64,000 bases of DNA from Alviniconcha marisindica. Lineage: Eukaryota > Mollusca > Gastropoda > Provannidae. The DNA lies in NCBI GenBank assembly GCA_018857735.1, contig JABMCL010002637.1:1125001-1189000 (forward strand). The letters run 5' to 3'. Below the pieces are notes generated by a model. The model saw only the letters and a list, made by a program, of their open reading frames with translations. It searched no databases and was not told the origin of the DNA. Below, piece by piece: positions 13,520-25,427 of the stretch. The position numbers and the translations under genes were made by a program. Position 1 is the stretch's first letter, and each line of letters opens with the position of its first letter.

Positions 13520-13740
13520 TGGTTCCCTAACCACTACCACCTGTCTACCAACCCTCTCTACTAAGATGGGCAGTGGCGAAAGCCATTTTAGTATTTCATT
13601 AACTGTGGGGGACAAAGTCACAAAGACAGTGTCCATAAACCACAACTTTTGAAGAGAAAGGAGAACCAAAGCTGAATGAAACCAAGGCCCTTCTGCTTAC
13701 CAGCCTAGTGTCCTTACCACTAGGCCAAACCAGCTCAAGC
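13520..13740 (-). mobile_element. tRNA-derived SINE-1 copy, minus strand
   Basis: Read on the minus strand, this begins with a tRNA-like head (ctggtttggcctagtggtaag, an A-box-like match), a degenerate B box, then tttgtgacttt..c, actaaaatggct and ctgcccatctta. The same order is seen in the plus-strand copy at 18143-18455. Divergence between the copies indicates old insertions. Confidence 0.65.
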
Positions 13741-14956
13741 GGGGGCAGGGACATTAATACTCCTACTCTCTGTGTGTGTGTGTGTGTGTGTGTGTGTAGG
13801 GAAGGGTGGAGCGGTAGTAAATTTAAGAAAAATGCTTCAGCATATGCAAATGAATTGTATTTACCCTGTATCAATGTAAACTACTGTAAACTGGATGGTC
13901 CGTCAGTTGCCAATTGTGAAGCACTTAGGGCTGAACTCGAGATGAGGTAATTGACAAATGTTCTTTATTATTAATTATTACTTCTGGGGAAACTTCTGGG
14001 AGATGGGGTAGAGTGCACAATGGGTTACCTAGCCAAATCTTCAATTTTAACATCCCATCAACCGAACAAGGATTTCTTCAGGATGAATCGCATATTCAAA
14101 AGTATTTTGCACCAGTTCAAAGCAGAAGTCACTAAACTAACTGTTGTCTGCTTCATTGTTAAACACCAAAAAAAAACCCAAAAAAACCCATCTGTCTTGC
14201 CATCAATGCACAGTAACATAAGTTTTGGTACATATTTATATTCTGTAGGCACTCACCAGGGAACCTGTTTAAATCGCTTGTGACTATAAGCAGGTAACAT
14301 ATTTTGTTCCACAGACCTACATGGGAAACTGCATTAGCCAAAATAGACACAGTTAAAAAAAAGTAATGAGAGGATTAAGAAAAAATGAAGGTGAATGGAC
14401 CAGGAAGGTAGAAATTAGGACAAAGACGATATCCCTAGCAGTGGATGAAGTATGTGTGGCTATATTCTGACCTACTCCAGGCTTAAAAGAGAGAGCAACT
14501 GTCAACTCTGGGTTCTGAACAAACAACAGAGGGAACCCTATTTCTGCATCCGCCATACCCCATTGCATGTGTGCATAATGGGATTTTCCAAAATGTGTAG
14601 ATATAATCTTGAACTCCAGTAATTAAACTGAACCAAACTGAACTTCAAACAAACTGGTACCTTTCAAATATAAGGCACCGCAAAGTCATAATACAAGTCA
14701 CAAGTGATTATGTCAAATTCACTGTTAATGTAACATATGCCATTATATAATTATGTGAAACAACAAAGATGTAGTTATGGAAATGTCATAATGGACAAAA
14801 TACCAATTCACAAATCAAGTAAAGTAACCTCAAAATCACAGGGGACACGTATGTGTAATTTCTATGTACACAACATGCAAAGGAAAACAATACCACAATA
14901 GCTGAAAACCAGTTCCAAACTTTGAGCTTACATTCATGAAGATCAGATTATAAGAC

Positions 14957-15020
14957 TGATCATTCATCAGATGGTTTCAGCAATGATCATTACTGATCAT
15001 TCATCAGATGGTTTCAGCAC
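14957..15020. repeat. Short direct duplication
   Basis: The phrase gatcattcatcagatggtt and its neighbours occur twice about 40 bp apart, forming a two-copy tandem duplication in noncoding DNA. Confidence 0.7.
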
Positions 15021-15296
15021 ACCAACAACCAATATTTGTAATGAGAATTAATAATGTCAATGCTCAGTGCAAAATACTGTGTGATCATTTACTTACAACA
15101 GTATTTTCATGAAATTAAGATTTTTGTGTAACAAGTCATAATTACACTTAAATCAGAACAGGTGCAATAAAGCAAGGTTTGTATATTATAATCAAAAAGC
15201 TCTTCTATACTACACACACATATATATATATATATACCAAGCCTTTAGCTTTTACAAGTGTTTTCAGCCTGGTTCACTGATGAAAATTTCTAAGTA

Positions 15297-15383
15297 AATC
15301 AAAAATTCCAAATGGGCATTTTGTTGTTTGTTTGCCTGCCCTAGGCAATCAAACAACAAAATGCCCATTTGGAATTTTTGATT
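15297..15383. repeat. Near-perfect inverted repeat (hairpin)
   Basis: The left arm, starting aatcaaaaattccaaatggg, is mirrored by cccatttggaatttttgatt on the right. Arms of roughly 38 nt are separated by a loop of about 10 nt around gccctaggc. It lies in the putative 3' region of the minus-strand ZGLP1-like gene, so either strand's RNA would form a long stem. It may be a small foldback element or a structured RNA element. No miRNA identity is claimed. Confidence 0.85.
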
Positions 15384-16585
15384 ATAAAAACAAACAACTC
15401 TATCACTTTACAACTTCAATTACCTTATCCATTATGCAGTGACCCCGTGTTTTTGCCTTGGCTACCAGATGTGCCTTCGTACTATATGACCATATGACAA
15501 TGAATGAAATTGTTGTAATGTTCACAGTATTTACCTTGGTGCATCTTTTTCTTTCCTTTTCTTTTTGGAATCCAAATGCAATGTATAATATATAATCATT
15601 GCCTCCACATATTTATGGGTATTAACAATTAGGGTGTTCAATGTACCATGATTAAACAGTTTCATCTAAAACACACTCTCACATTTTCCTTTAAAATGAC
15701 ATTTTGCGTTAAACACATTTGAATCAATTTGTCATGTGAATTTCATTCTAAGATAAATAAAAGTTACAATGACCTAAAACATACACCATGTTAGAGAACC
15801 TGATATAAGACATATGAAATGATTGGCTGCAACACTGAATTACAACACTCATCTTAGGTTTATGCTGCAAACCTAAATACAGTAAAATTTCTTTGCCAAT
15901 TAAACAATGATTAGTTAATACTGACAAAATTAAAGTTCAGGGTCACTCGATTTCTTCGATAATCCTGCATCTCCTATTTCACTAACATACATACAATGGA
16001 ACCTCATTAGTACTGGCATCTTAGTCCCCATGAATATTACTGGATTGCTAGGAATCAAGTCGTTTTTAAAATAGATGAAGCATGTACATTTTTCCCACGC
16101 TATAACAGTGCAAACACAAAAAGCCAAAAACGTTACTGTATATCCTGCATCCTGCCTTTATGTAGCCAATGCAATACACCTGAATCACCAAGTGCCATAC
16201 TACTATATATTTTTACCACTGTTAGAAGCAAATTCTTGAAAAAGACCCCCCTCCCCGCACCACAACCCCAAAAAGTGAATGGATTACACCACAATCACTT
16301 TTGCAAGGATTGTTAGATGCAACTGAGTAAAATTATGGTCTACATTTCAGGATGGCAGCCAAAATTTATGTTCTGCAATGAAATTATGTCCATGGGGATG
16401 CCAAAGTTTCTGAATTAACCACCCCGGCTCTGGATTAACAAGATTCCACTGTCTGTATCAGCATTTCCAGGTGAAAGTCCCCTCCCACTAAAAATACAGC
16501 CCATTAATACAAACGACTTGCTGAAACTGACTATTAGAGTCAAAACGCAAGCTGTTTTGGGCAAGTACAGGTTTGCTTGTTCAGC

Positions 16586-19500
16586 TCAGCATTTTCGGGT
16601 TTGCGAAAAACGCAGGACCCCACCACACTGGGAGCATGCTGGGAAGACTTTGTTGTCCTTGCGCGGGATGTGCCAACAGGAGCTGCACCTGAGCCGGTAT
16701 TTGCGATATCTAAAAACAGAAACAAGACAGAAGGTATTCATGGTATTTGTGATATCTAAAAACAGAAACAAGATATAGGGTATTAATGGTATCTGTGATA
16801 TTTGAAAACAGAAACAGTATAGAGAGTATTCAAGGTATTTATATCTAAAAACAGAAACAAGATAAAGGGTATTTGTGATATCTAAAAACAGAAATAAGAG
16901 GGTATTCATGGTATCTTTATGATATCTGAAAAGAGAAACAGTACAGAGGGTATTCATGGTACCTGTGATATCTAAAAACAGAAACAAGATAGAGGGTATT
17001 CATGGTATTTGCAATATCTGAAGACAGAAGTGAATAACTTTGTGTTTTACGCCCAGTCAACCATTACAGTTATATCAGGGCGATGAAGAAAGAAGTAACA
17101 CTGAGGCTAATAATGTATTTGCAATAAAGCAATATACAGTCCATTAACAGTATTTATGATACCTGAAACAGAAACAACAATATAGAGGGTATTAATGGTA
17201 TTCCTGATACCTGAAAACAGAAGAAATATAGACGGCATTAATAGTATTTGCAATAATCTGAAAATGGAGGCAATACAGAGGGCATTAATGGTATCTACGA
17301 TACCTAAAAACAAAAGACATAATATACAGGGGATCAACTGTATTCACAATATCTGAAAACAAAAGCAATACATAGGGTATTCAGTGCATACATTACTGTA
17401 CTTGTATAAATATGCAATAATAATACATAGCATTATTGTGCTTATATCTACTGTCCTTGAAAACTCTAAGCGCATTATACTTGAAAATAACACAGCATGT
17501 TCCACAAGGAAATAAAACCCAGAAGCCTAACTTCACACATTGTTCAAAACACATAAAAGGTTCAAAAGAACACTACTTATTAGGACAATATGCAAATTTC
17601 CATGGTAATTCCCTTTATCAAGCTATAAAATGACACTTAACCAACAGTTAAACAGTGAAGAACAATGAAAAATGAGATGGAGAGCTAAGACACTTATCTG
17701 TTTTTGTTTGAGCTATGTTTTGTTTTCACTCACTGTTGATACATGGTTTTGACCTAAGAACCAGATTTCAGCATCCTATTTCTCTGTAGCCAGACAAAAG
17801 CATTCAGGGCTGGGCTGAAAGTCAGTGTGACCCCAAGCAAAACTATTTTACATAAACTTCCCAGAGGAAAAGGAAGGAAAGACAATCCCCACACTCACCT
17901 GATGCCACAAGCATTGCAGAGTGGTGTCCCATCCTCGGCATCACGCCACAGCGGTGTTCTGCGAGTGGCACATGAGGCACAGCTTTTCACTGTTGAGGGT
18001 CAACACTAACATTAAGACCAGCTGTAAAGAGGTGTCCATATTTAAGCAATTGAAAAGCCAGAAAAAAAGCCTTTTTCATTTCAACAGCATGAGCCCCTGA
18101 GCTGTGTGGTATAAAACTGTCAGTCATTAACAATTCATATCGTGAGCCGGTTTGGCCTAGCGGTAAGGCGTTAGGTTGGTAAGCGGAAGGACCTCGGTTC
18201 GATACCGCTTCGGCTCTCCTTTCTTTCAAAAAGGTTGTGGTTTGTGGACACTGTCTTGTGACTTTGTCCATCACTTCCTACTGAAACATTAAAATGGCTC
18301 TCATGCTGCCCATCTTAATGCAGAAGTCATTCTGGTGGTGACAGTGCAGCGATAGGTATATAATCTCCCTCTCCCCCAAATCCATACCCCCCTTCTCCCC
18401 GTCCCTAATAAGCCTTACGGTTTCTGTGGACGTTAAGCACCATGTTTACTTACTTACAATTCATATCTCACAATAAAACCTGGCTATTTCTTTTCATGAG
18501 GACAAACAACCAGGCCTAAATATAATGCATGAAGAATAGGATTAGATAACTTTAAGATTAATTTGTAGGGTCTACTTTGACATGCTGTGCCAGCACTGTT
18601 CTGTCACTAACACCCTGTGACAAACAGAAGAGTAGAAAAATAGAAAAAAGCAGTCTGAGTGACTGGCCCTTAAAACTAAACAGGCACATTATTATGACTT
18701 ACTGATTTTTGTTTTTGATTTTTTTGTTTTGTTTTGTTCTTTTTCTTTGTTCCCTTATTACTGATGAATGTAGTAGCCTATTAAACTGCCAGAGACAGAG
18801 GCACCAGCAATTGGCAATTTTGCCTGTACTGGAAAAAAGAAATGTGTTAATTGTGGATTTGTAGGTTCATCTAACAGGCACTAGCTTGACTCATGACTGA
18901 GCCTGTCAAGCATGGCCCTGCCCCCAGAAGGAATTAAGCCATCACTCAACTAGTGATAGCTGTCAGTGAACAGGGCAAAATTAGCCCTTTTGTAGGATCT
19001 GCTTTGACAGGCTATACCAGCACTGTTCCATCACTAACACCCTGTGACAAACAGAAGAGTAACAAAATAGAATAAAAGCAGTCTGAGTGACTGGCCCTTG
19101 AAACTAAACAAGCACTTTATTATGACTTACTGATTTTAGTTTCTTTCTTTTTTCAGGGAGGGGTGGGGGGGGGGGTCTGTCCCTTTGTGTGTTTTCTTTG
19201 TTTTGTTCTTTTCCTTTGTTCCCCCCCCCCCCTCCCCCTCCCCCCCAATCAACCGTTTTGCATGGTGCAGTCGAAGGGAGACAACTATGCAAGAGGCTTT
19301 GCAGTGCATTGAGTTTATTCAGTAAGATTAGTCCCCCTTAAAAAGCAATACAAATTTGCAAAGGGCAAGTAGTAGTTAAAGCTTTTAAAAACAAAGTAGC
19401 AATTCAAGAGTAGGTAAATCATTTAACATATTTTTTCCAGCATAATGCTGTGCAGCAATTGATAAAAAATAATGGTTGTTAAGTCTCCTCAGGACCTTTT

Positions 19501-19673
19501 TAAAAGGACTCGGCCAGAAATAATAAGAATAAAATTCCTTACCCTGCCCCAAATATATCTACTCTAATCACACAACTTACACCACAGATTCACAAGATCT
19601 CAAATCAAAACTGGCCAAGGTTGCTCAGTGATGCTCTTTCACAAGTCCTTTTTTCAAAGTTTACATGCGTAAA

Positions 19674-19741
<68 letters not shown>

Positions 19742-21232
19742 TGTGTGTGTGCACATGTGTGTGTGTGCATGTGTGTGTGTGCGTGTGCGTGTGTGTGTGT
19801 GTGCATGCACGTATGCATGTGTGCATGTGTGTGAGAGATAGAGATGTATGTGTGGTGTGTGTGGTGTTGGTGTCTCACACCATCTCTGTTACAACTATGG
19901 ACCAAGGTGGGTGTTGACTATCAGTGTTAGTGTGCATGTCCTGCATACACAAAGTTGCTTAGTAATAAGCAATGTGCATGTGCAGTATCATTACAGGGAA
20001 GATAATACTGATTATCATTATTTCATCTCCTAGCTGGACATCAAAGGATGTGGGTAGGTGATGTGTGTGTGGTGTGTGTGTGTGTGTAGTGTGTGATGCA
20101 TGTGTGGTGTGTGTGTAGTATGAGCATTGTGTGTGTGGTGTGTGTGGTGTATGTGTGGGCACGCATGTATGTTTGCATGTGTGTGCACATACATCCATGT
20201 CAGTAGTGTGTATGTGTGCACATGCATGCAGTGTGGTGTGGTTTGTGTGTGTTCAATCAGTATTCACATTATGTCTCTCACATGTGAATATCAGTATCTT
20301 TTTTCACTTTATCAAAATTATCACTTTCATCCATTATAACTGAACTTACTGGTCAATTCAGACAATAGCTTGTTTGGCCCCCTGCCATCCTGTTTTAATC
20401 AAAACCTCTAGTACCTACTATACATGACAGGCTCTTCTCAGTACGGACTCAAAAAGCATTAAAAACAAATCACAAACACAGAGCATCCTTTTAAGAAGAC
20501 TTTTCGGACAGTGGTTCTGAAGAGAACATTGTTGATTCTGGTGAGGAGATTGTGCCAGTAGATCTCGAGGCGGACTCGAGAGACAGCGATAATAACATCT
20601 TCATTTTCATCATTGGGATCCGTGCACCCAGTGATGCAAGGCTGTACACAAACAAAAATGGAATCCCATGCTCACACACTTTTCAGCATTATTACTAACA
20701 AACAACATGTTGCTCACAAAGAACCAACCAACGTTTTCACATACACAACATGCAAAGCAGGGAACAATATGTCACAATTTCCACCACTCCAAGAGGACCC
20801 GCTCCCAAACTTACCCCCTCCAGGATGCGAGTGGACGGGTTGCTGCACACGCTGCTCATCACAACTGGTCGAGTTTTCCTCTGGTGTGCTGTGACCTCCC
20901 TCCAGCTCGCTCTCACTGTTAAAGCGCAGTCGACGTCGACGTCGCTGTAGGCGGGGCAAATTCTTGCTGCAAGCAGTCAAACACCCCCTATGACAGTTAT
21001 CTTGCTAGATATTTTTCAAGCCAGTGTGATGTCTATAAGGTGGCAAAAGTGGTTCACGGAAACCCGTCAGTCACTGAAGCTGGTCAGATACACAGCCACC
21101 AATACTACTACCACAGCTGTACTAGGAAACACCCAGCTCCTTTCCCCCGTCTATAACACACACATGCACAAGCACACATGCATGCACACATACACACACA
21201 CATGCACACATGCGTACACACACACACACATG

Positions 21233-21282
<50 letters not shown>

Positions 21283-24200
21283 CCACATGCAATCTCACAT
21301 TGTGCTGCTTTCAGTTTATAGAACATCCATTCACATGCTTACACTATACAATTTAATAATAAGGGGGAATCAAAAATGTAGGCAAAGCAGATGTAAAAGA
21401 AATAATACAGAGGGGGGAAAAGGAAACATCAAGAGCAAAAAAGAAAAACTGGAGAACAAATAATGAGCACACAAAAATGTAATAAGAAATGCATTCAAAC
21501 TTTCAATGGCCCTAAAAAAAAAATTAAAGAAAAAAAGTGCACTTTCAGCGCACAATCACAAAACAACTGAAAGAATCAGTTCAAAACTGGATTTTAACAT
21601 CCTGTCAAGCACACAGGGTCACTTCAGGATGACCCAACTAAACTGTCACAAGCAAATACACATTTCAAAACACTTCTCACATGTAAAACTATGCTACAAA
21701 ATCAGTCCAAACATAAATATAAAACAAAAATACACACACGAACATCAAACACAAATTGTTGAAGTTTGTCTCTTCAATATTTTGCCCTGGGTTTTTGTTT
21801 GTTTGCTTGTTAGTTTTGCTGCGGGAGGGGGGGGGTGATATTTATTGTGTTCTTATTTTAAGTGTACAAGGTATACAAGGTGCATAAAGTGAATAAAGCT
21901 AGGCCATGTCTTACAACAAAAATCACAAATAAAGTGTGTATAGACGACATTCAAATCACTGCCAGTGCGGTGATGTAATACTGCTGATTTCATTTGGTAA
22001 GTACCATCATGATTATTATGTCAGAAGTATATTGTGTAATGCATGTATTATCTCACAAGTGTATATGTATATATACACATGCACATATATACAATGATCG
22101 CACTAGACATTTTTCAAACTGGTGTGGCATCTACAAGGTCGAGAAAGTGGGTCACAGAAACAGGACAATCACCATAACCGGTCAGATACACTGCTGTCTA
22201 AACTACTACTTGAGCTCTGCTAGCAACCACCCTACTCCCTTCCCTATCTACAACACATACCACACCACGCCACACACACTCTCTCTGTTGGGTTGTGTAT
22301 GGGGTTGTTCCTGTTTTGTTGCTTTTTTGCGGGGGGGGGGGGTTAAGAACCAGTCAAAGAAGAAAAAAGCTGCTGATATATCTGACCAATTGCTGATCCC
22401 CCCCCCCCCCCCCCCCCCCCCAGTATATGCTGATCTTAACCAGTAAAATATTAGGAATTACCAGTTAACGCAAACCCTGCTATACCTAATGCCCTGACCT
22501 CTCACCTGAAAATGGGAGTGATAATCAACTTGCTGGAACTTCCATGCACCACTGTGTGGAAACAGAGGGTTACTCCGCAGAAGTTGGGGTCGCAAAGAGA
22601 TGGGCTTTTCTGAGGATGCAATGGTTTCCGCCGTCTTCGTCTCTCAGAACTAGGCACCAAGAAATCAGTATTAAAGCATTTTAAAACCTAAAGCAACAAC
22701 AGACAACAAACACTAAAGGTGCTGAACCATGATCAAAACCTTGAAATGTGTGTGCTGGTTGTAATAAAGCAGGATTTATACATTTTTTACAGTCTTTGCT
22801 AATTGGTTAACTTATACATGTTCATAATATTTTCTTAGTTTTACATGTAGGGAAGCGGGCTGGAGAGTGAAGGAAGCAGGTTGGAAGCATGAATGAAGAG
22901 TCAAAAGTCAGAGGTTGCTATAACATAACTTTCATTTACACCAACCAGGAAACAGTGTAGGCTCTCCCCTGAATCCAATGCATTGGTGCCCAGGTAGCAG
23001 CTCAAACTAAATGAGGACCTGCTTCTGCAGGGACACTGGGGGAAAGAGGATGCAGTGGGCCCAGCAGGCAAGTTTTAACACTTCAGATAATTAGGGCCAT
23101 AAAACTCCTGCCCATCAAAAAAAGAAAAAGAACCACAGGAAGAAAGAAAAAAGGTTAAAGGGTCATGGCCGGGAACACAATACACTTGGCTACATACAAT
23201 TTGCTGCTTCATATGTAAAGCCAGTCAGCTGCAAACATCACACCAATGTGCATAAGTTATTGATTTATTAAATCACAAGTAAAAAGTCTTCATCACTGTG
23301 CATGGTACATGTTCCTTTTGTTGGGAGAGGACTTGAAGAAAATGAAGTCGAATGAACTGGAATGGCAGAAACCAAGAACAGATCTCCTGGCAGCAGAAAA
23401 ATCAAGTTTGCAGTGCTATATTCCGATCTACACCAGTCTTTTTATATATAAAAAAACACTGTTTATAATCAGAGTTTTGAGCGCCTAACAAAGCCCAAAG
23501 TGTATACATAATCATGACAATTGTACAAAGCATTCAACAGATACTGCTACACAGTAATCACAAGCTGAAGCACTACATTACACCAGCACTCTCACCAACA
23601 AAACACACACACACACACACACACAAATGTATCAAAAGATCAAAAAAAGAAAAACAAATAAAGAGGGGGTGGGGAAAAAAGAAATCAGCTGGTGGCCAAT
23701 CAAGCATGTGAAGCAGAGAGCTTTAGGGAATAAAATTAACAGAAATAAACAACAATTTAACAATAAACCTAATTTTTGCCAAACATTCACCACCATATTA
23801 CGACGGGGATAAAAGTGGACATTGCCCAATGCTCAATCAGACGTTTGTCGGCTTGCTTCAAGTTCAAACTGGAGAGAGCGGGGTCGGGATGGCCGGGTGG
23901 TAGGGAAGCTGACGGCCCGACAATCGGCATGGCCGGGAGGCATTGGAAAGCGAGTTAGGACACTGCATGGGGAGCACTGGTCAAAGGCGGAGACTGAACT
24001 GTCTCCGAAAATCAGCCCCTGAGGGTGAAGGCAAAGGGGAAACGGGGCCGGGACAGGGGTGGGGTGGGGTGGGTGGGGGTGTTACTGTAGCAACCGTGAT
24101 GCCACCATGGACAATGCATGCAAGTATATGACTGCCGCTGTCTCCCCAAGAATGGTTCGGCCCAAACTCTAAGCACTGGAAGGCGGCGTGGTTTGGACTG

Positions 24201-24586
24201 TGGGCGGTTCTTCCTTGAGATGGGCAGCTGCATTTGGTGTGGCTGCTGACGGTGCCGGTCAAACCTAATAATTTATTATAATTACGTGAGCTGTCTGTGG
24301 TCCAAGAATTTGTTGGGGTCAGTTATATTCGGGCAAGGGGGGGGGGGGGGGGGGGGGGGGGGAGGTGTGCGCGCTTACCGTCTGAAGTTGTTTGTGTGCA
24401 TGTGTGTCAGTGCGTGCGTGCGTGCGTGCGTGCGTGTGTGTGTGTGTGTGTGTGTGCATTCAAGCGCTTTTTTTAAATTTAATTTTTACTTCATGTATTG
24501 TTTATTCAAATCCCAGTTTGACTGCAGCGCTAGGGTATCTCCAGTGGCTTTTCCCAACTGAGTAATGGAAAACACCGTGTGTGTCA

Positions 24587-24618
<32 letters not shown>

Positions 24619-25427
24619 GTGTCAGTGTGTGTGTGTGTGCGTGCGTGTGCATGTACGGGCGGGGGGGGGGGGGGGGGGGGGGTAATCATAGTTTCCACCC
24701 CTCCCTCATACCCCCACCCCCCTTTACGTGACTGGAAGAAAGTCGAGTATTCGACTTGTCACAAACTGTTATAACAAACGATGGAAATCAACATCCTCAT
24801 CTAAGCGTTCCGGCATAATCATATAAATCGATTTGCCTTCGAGACAACTGTGACGATTCCGTGTTGGCTATGCCTGCCCGAGTCTGAGCCAAGTTGGACA
24901 TCCGAGTTTCACGGGCTTTTGTTCACGTTCCGCACTGAACTGAGAAACGTGAGCGAAGTTCATCGCAACCCTTTACTCTCAAGGTCTTTGGATACAAGGT
25001 CAAACGCAGATTAACTGTATTTTATACATTTCGGACATTTGCCATGATTTAGTCTGCCAGAAACTATACACCTGCGGAAGAAAAGAAAAAATCTTTTACA
25101 TCTTACTCTGTCAGGGATTATCAAACTGCTTTGATCCGATTTTGATTAACCTCGATTTTCCACTGGGAGTGGGCACATGAATCTACCATATTTTTGGTGT
25201 CAGATTCTCTAATCTCTGTCAACATTTTGAACAGTATAATCTTCGTCTTGGTGATGAGTTACTGATAAATGACAAGCCAACGTTAAAAAAAATATTTTTT
25301 TAAATCGGATCACGCTTTCTCTATCAAACACTACACTGACAAAATCGAGACCTAACGAGGGCAATGTCAGCAAATCAAGAAACCCATCCGCTTACCGATC
25401 GGCATTGTCGAGAGGGTCCGTCATCAT
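16586..25427 (-). CDS. ZGLP1: ZGLP1-like GATA-type zinc finger protein (5 exons, 180 aa)
   Basis: Minus-strand exons: 25427-25396 (start [10 protein letters not shown]), 22649-22506, 20966-20815, 17989-17899 and 16709-16586 (stop at 16586-16588). All junctions are GT-AG and phases join without shift (32+144+152+91+124 = 543 nt). The N-terminal part is basic (two RRRRR runs) with a Ser/Glu-rich segment. Exon 4 encodes a canonical GATA finger, CASC-x17-CNAC, with the hallmark RRTPLWRD and [13 protein letters not shown]. Exon 5 encodes [12 protein letters not shown] and a second C-x2-C-x13-C-x2-C finger. That pair, with the YxKYxxRCSSCW link, matches my memory of mammalian ZGLP1 (GLP-1), a nuclear regulator of germ-cell development; a role here is inference. 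An upstream open frame continues to 25796 but looks like 5' UTR. The last-exon acceptor lies at the edge of a minisatellite. The zinc-finger part is firm; exons 1-3 rest on splice phase and are less certain. Confidence 0.85.
16690..17380 (-). repeat. ~46-bp minisatellite containing repeated splice-acceptor sequence
   Basis: About 14 imperfect units have the plus-strand consensus gatatctaaaaacagaaac followed by aaga.agagggtattcatgg. Unit starts include 16705, 16751, 16797, 16840, 16877, 16921 and 16967, with more from about 17157 to 17347. On the minus strand each unit reads gtttctgtttttag then atatc, which is exactly the acceptor used by the last ZGLP1-like exon at 16709. The array therefore begins inside the exon edge and extends into the intron. 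It is interrupted near 17040-17105 by a SINE-tail fragment. Confidence 0.9.
18143..18455 (+). mobile_element. tRNA-derived SINE-1, near full length
   Basis: The head at 18143-18217 is tRNA-like: gagccgg opposing ccggctc-type ends, an A-box-like tggcctagcggt and a B box ggttcgatacc. The body follows (ttgtggtttgtggacactg, aaaatggct, ctgcccatcttaatgcag), then a C-rich tract and the tail tggacgttaagcaccatg with a short tact repeat. It sits in the ZGLP1-like intron between exons 4 and 3. Related copies lie at 13520-13740 (minus) and 5262-5400 (partial). A functional tRNA is unlikely because the head runs directly into the body and the stems are imperfect. Confidence 0.75.
18564..19143 (+). repeat. 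Local segmental duplication (two ~155-bp copies)
   Basis: Copy 1 (about 18564-18722) and copy 2 (about 18991-19143) share long blocks such as cactaacaccctgtgacaaa, agcagtctgagtgactggcc and attatgacttactgatttt. I judge similarity near 90 percent by eye. The copies are about 427 bp apart in the same orientation inside the ZGLP1-like intron 3. The copied unit has no recognisable coding content. Confidence 0.8.
19675..19860. repeat. (TG)n microsatellite with CATG interruptions
   Basis: About 180 bp dominated by TG with gcatg/gcgtg interruptions. A second TG-rich stretch follows at about 20060-20250. Both lie in ZGLP1-like intron 3. Long reading frames over them are products of dinucleotide periodicity. 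Confidence 0.95.
20990..21160 (+). repeat. Interspersed repeat copy A (pairs with 22090-22260)
   Basis: The order of tcttgctagatatttttcaag, ggtggcaaaagtgg, ggtcagatacac and aacacccagctcctttcccc matches that of the segment at about 22090-22260 at moderate identity. Its left end abuts the ZGLP1-like exon 3 acceptor (20967). No TSD or tRNA head is evident. It is unclassified. Confidence 0.6.
21165..21280. repeat. (CA)n microsatellite
   Basis: CA/CATG-rich simple repeat, about 115 bp, in ZGLP1-like intron 2. Confidence 0.95.
21590..21800 (+). repeat. Interspersed repeat copy (pairs with 42105-42310)
   Basis: Shared order of motifs with 42105-42310: ggattttaacatcct, cacagggtcac, tgtca..agcaaat, catttcaaaa.ttct and caatat.gccct. 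The repeat is unclassified and noncoding. A shorter similar phrase occurs near 14038 (attttaacatccc.tcaa). Confidence 0.6.
22090..22260 (+). repeat. Interspersed repeat copy B (pairs with 20990-21160)
   Basis: Diverged copy of the segment at 20990-21160, with gcactagacatttttcaa, catctacaaggt, ggtcagatacactgctg and ccctactcccttcc in the same order. It lies in ZGLP1-like intron 2. Confidence 0.6.
22322..22421. repeat. Paired poly-G and poly-C runs
   Basis: A G run near 22331-22342 and a C run of about 22 nt near 22398-22420 lie within 80 bp of each other and 85 bp from ZGLP1-like exon 2. The two could pair or form alternative G-quadruplex structures. Confidence 0.9.
22650..25395 (-). other. 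ZGLP1-like intron 1
   Basis: This intron separates the short first coding exon from exon 2. The right half (about 23860-24260) is unusually GC-rich with runs such as gggtggggtgggtggggg. It is followed by two G runs of about 22 nt (about 24339-24361 and 24661-24682) and TG repeats (24410-24455, 24580-24655). No exon recognised. Confidence 0.6.

Larger units (their letters stand above)
11101..16585. other. Convergent AT-rich region between ROR and the ZGLP1-like gene
   Basis: No coding exon recognised. The region separates the 3' ends of two convergent genes and probably contains the 3' UTR of the minus-strand ZGLP1-like gene, whose stop is at 16586. It carries a poly-C run (about 11580-11599), a minus-strand SINE near 13520-13740, a GT repeat at 13771-13798, a 42-bp direct duplication near 14957-15017 and a near-perfect hairpin at 15297-15383. 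Confidence 0.5.

Noticed and set aside
18143..18217. Functional tRNA gene
   Set aside because: A and B boxes are present but stem pairing is imperfect and the sequence continues into a repeated body shared with other copies, so it is a SINE head.
20491..20679. Acidic Ser-rich frame ending SEKSS as a ZGLP1-like exon
   Set aside because: Its frame does not match the phase from exon 3, and exon 3 joins the GATA-finger exon directly in phase. Kept only as a possible poison exon.
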